64,000 nucleotides of DNA, taken from assembly GCA_951394045.1 (NCBI GenBank), contig OX595985.1, positions 124,001 through 188,000 of the forward strand, given 5' to 3'. The first letter of the stretch is position 1, and each line of letters opens with the position of its first letter. Shown here piece by piece: positions 63,658 to 64,000 of this stretch. This DNA is from Nitzschia sp. DOCU1. Taxonomy: Eukaryota > Bacillariophyta > Bacillariophyceae > Bacillariales > Bacillariaceae. Made by a program: the position numbers and the translations under genes. Under the pieces are notes generated by a model that saw only the letters and a list, made by a program, of their open reading frames with translations, was not told where the DNA came from and did not search any database.

Positions 63658-64000
63658 TTAAGCAGCCGATGCCGTACTGACTGGATTATTGCCACTAAGC
63701 ATCCTGAATGCGCTGTAGACAAAGAATGATCGGTTCGGAACCGAATGATTCCTACCTTCCAGTATTTGGATGGCTGATAAAATGTTCTCAAAACACTTTT
63801 TGCTTCCTGCACTGTTACCAACAACACATTGAGCATGCCCCAAGTTCACCAAAACCGCAAGAGCATGTATTGGCTTCAAGTTCAAAGCTGGACGCCACTG
63901 GAAGGAGTATACCAGCTCCCATAGTTTGGCCGCTGTTTGCATAGACACTGATGACGAGTGCTCGTGGTTGGTGGGTCTAATCTCGCCTGGGCTGCCCGCG
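63658..64000 (-). CDS. TPR-like family protein, paralogue 3 (cut by window edge)
   Basis: The frame is open from the window edge to the stop at 63658. It reads AAKLWELVYSFQWRPALNLK, HALAVLVNLGHAQCVVGNSA, NILSAIQILEGRNHSVPNRS and FFVYSAFRMLSGNN, ending in TASAA. These match the C-terminal blocks of the two neighbouring paralogues; the N-terminal half lies outside. The segment before AAKLW (PTNHEHSSSVSMQT) is the variable linker. Confidence 0.75.
   Translation of the reverse strand, partial: AGSPGEIRPTNHEHSSSVSMQTAAKLWELVYSFQWRPALNLKPIHALAVLVNLGHAQCVVGNSAGSKKCFENILSAIQILEGRNHSVPNRSFFVYSAFRMLSGNNPVSTASAA

Noticed and set aside
1..64000. tRNA, rRNA or other structured RNA genes
   Set aside because: I looked for B-box-like GGTTCGA words and cloverleaf-like spacing and found no convincing case; a covariance-model scan would be needed to exclude them.

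Overview
The window looks like nuclear DNA of a diatom, probably a pennate one. Evidence: a diatom-type DUF6824 regulator (38.5-40.2 kb), two proteins with bipartite plastid presequences (signal peptide followed by Phe at the cleavage point, 43.8 and 54.0 kb), a violaxanthin de-epoxidase-related enzyme, an exostosin-like glycosyltransferase, short GT-AG introns of 70-120 bp, and Ser/Asp/Gln-rich low-complexity tails. I cannot name the species.

Left part, 0-25 kb, is a mosaic of broken and duplicated genes. It starts with a frameshifted large helical protein (0.2-3.9 kb) and a decayed protein kinase that still carries two recognisable introns (4.4-5.5 kb). Two direct copies of a 4.8-kb segment follow (7672-12491 and 20169-24997), each holding the same two damaged minus-strand genes and ending with a 1135-bp block also present at 201-1335. 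Between them lies an ABCA-type transporter relic (13.4-16.7 kb) whose second nucleotide-binding domain contains a five-copy, 193-bp tandem array. A 745-bp inverted repeat (6363-7107 / 17948-18702) encloses this core. A 53-bp inverted scrap of the ABCA gene and a 518-bp dispersed repeat sit at one junction.

25-36 kb mixes an HMG-box-like gene with an in-frame stop, an intact GT47-like glycosyltransferase (26.9-28.5 kb), and a minus-strand run of chromatin-protein remnants: AT-hooks, a Tudor-like domain, a PHD finger and a bromodomain, with internal tandem duplications of 191 and about 172 bp.

35.9-45.7 kb is ordinary gene space: a small coiled-coil protein, a two-helix membrane protein, the DUF6824 protein, the VDE-related plastid enzyme, and, divergently, a Tudor-like protein with an N-terminal PCNA-binding (PIP) motif. 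45.7-53.7 kb decays again: an RAP/OPR-like relic, one intact hypothetical gene (47.9-48.6 kb), a broken minus-strand gene, and AT-hook and gene-start scraps related to the left half. 53.9-64 kb is intact: a plastid-targeted protein, a secreted kelch protein, an MFS transporter, and three tandem paralogues of a TPR-like family, the last cut by the window edge.

The common theme is repeated local duplication. Tandem units inside broken genes are mostly not multiples of three, the two 4.8-kb copies share the same lesions, and junctions carry scraps of nearby genes. This fits replication-based rearrangement of DNA free of selection, next to gene blocks that are well kept.
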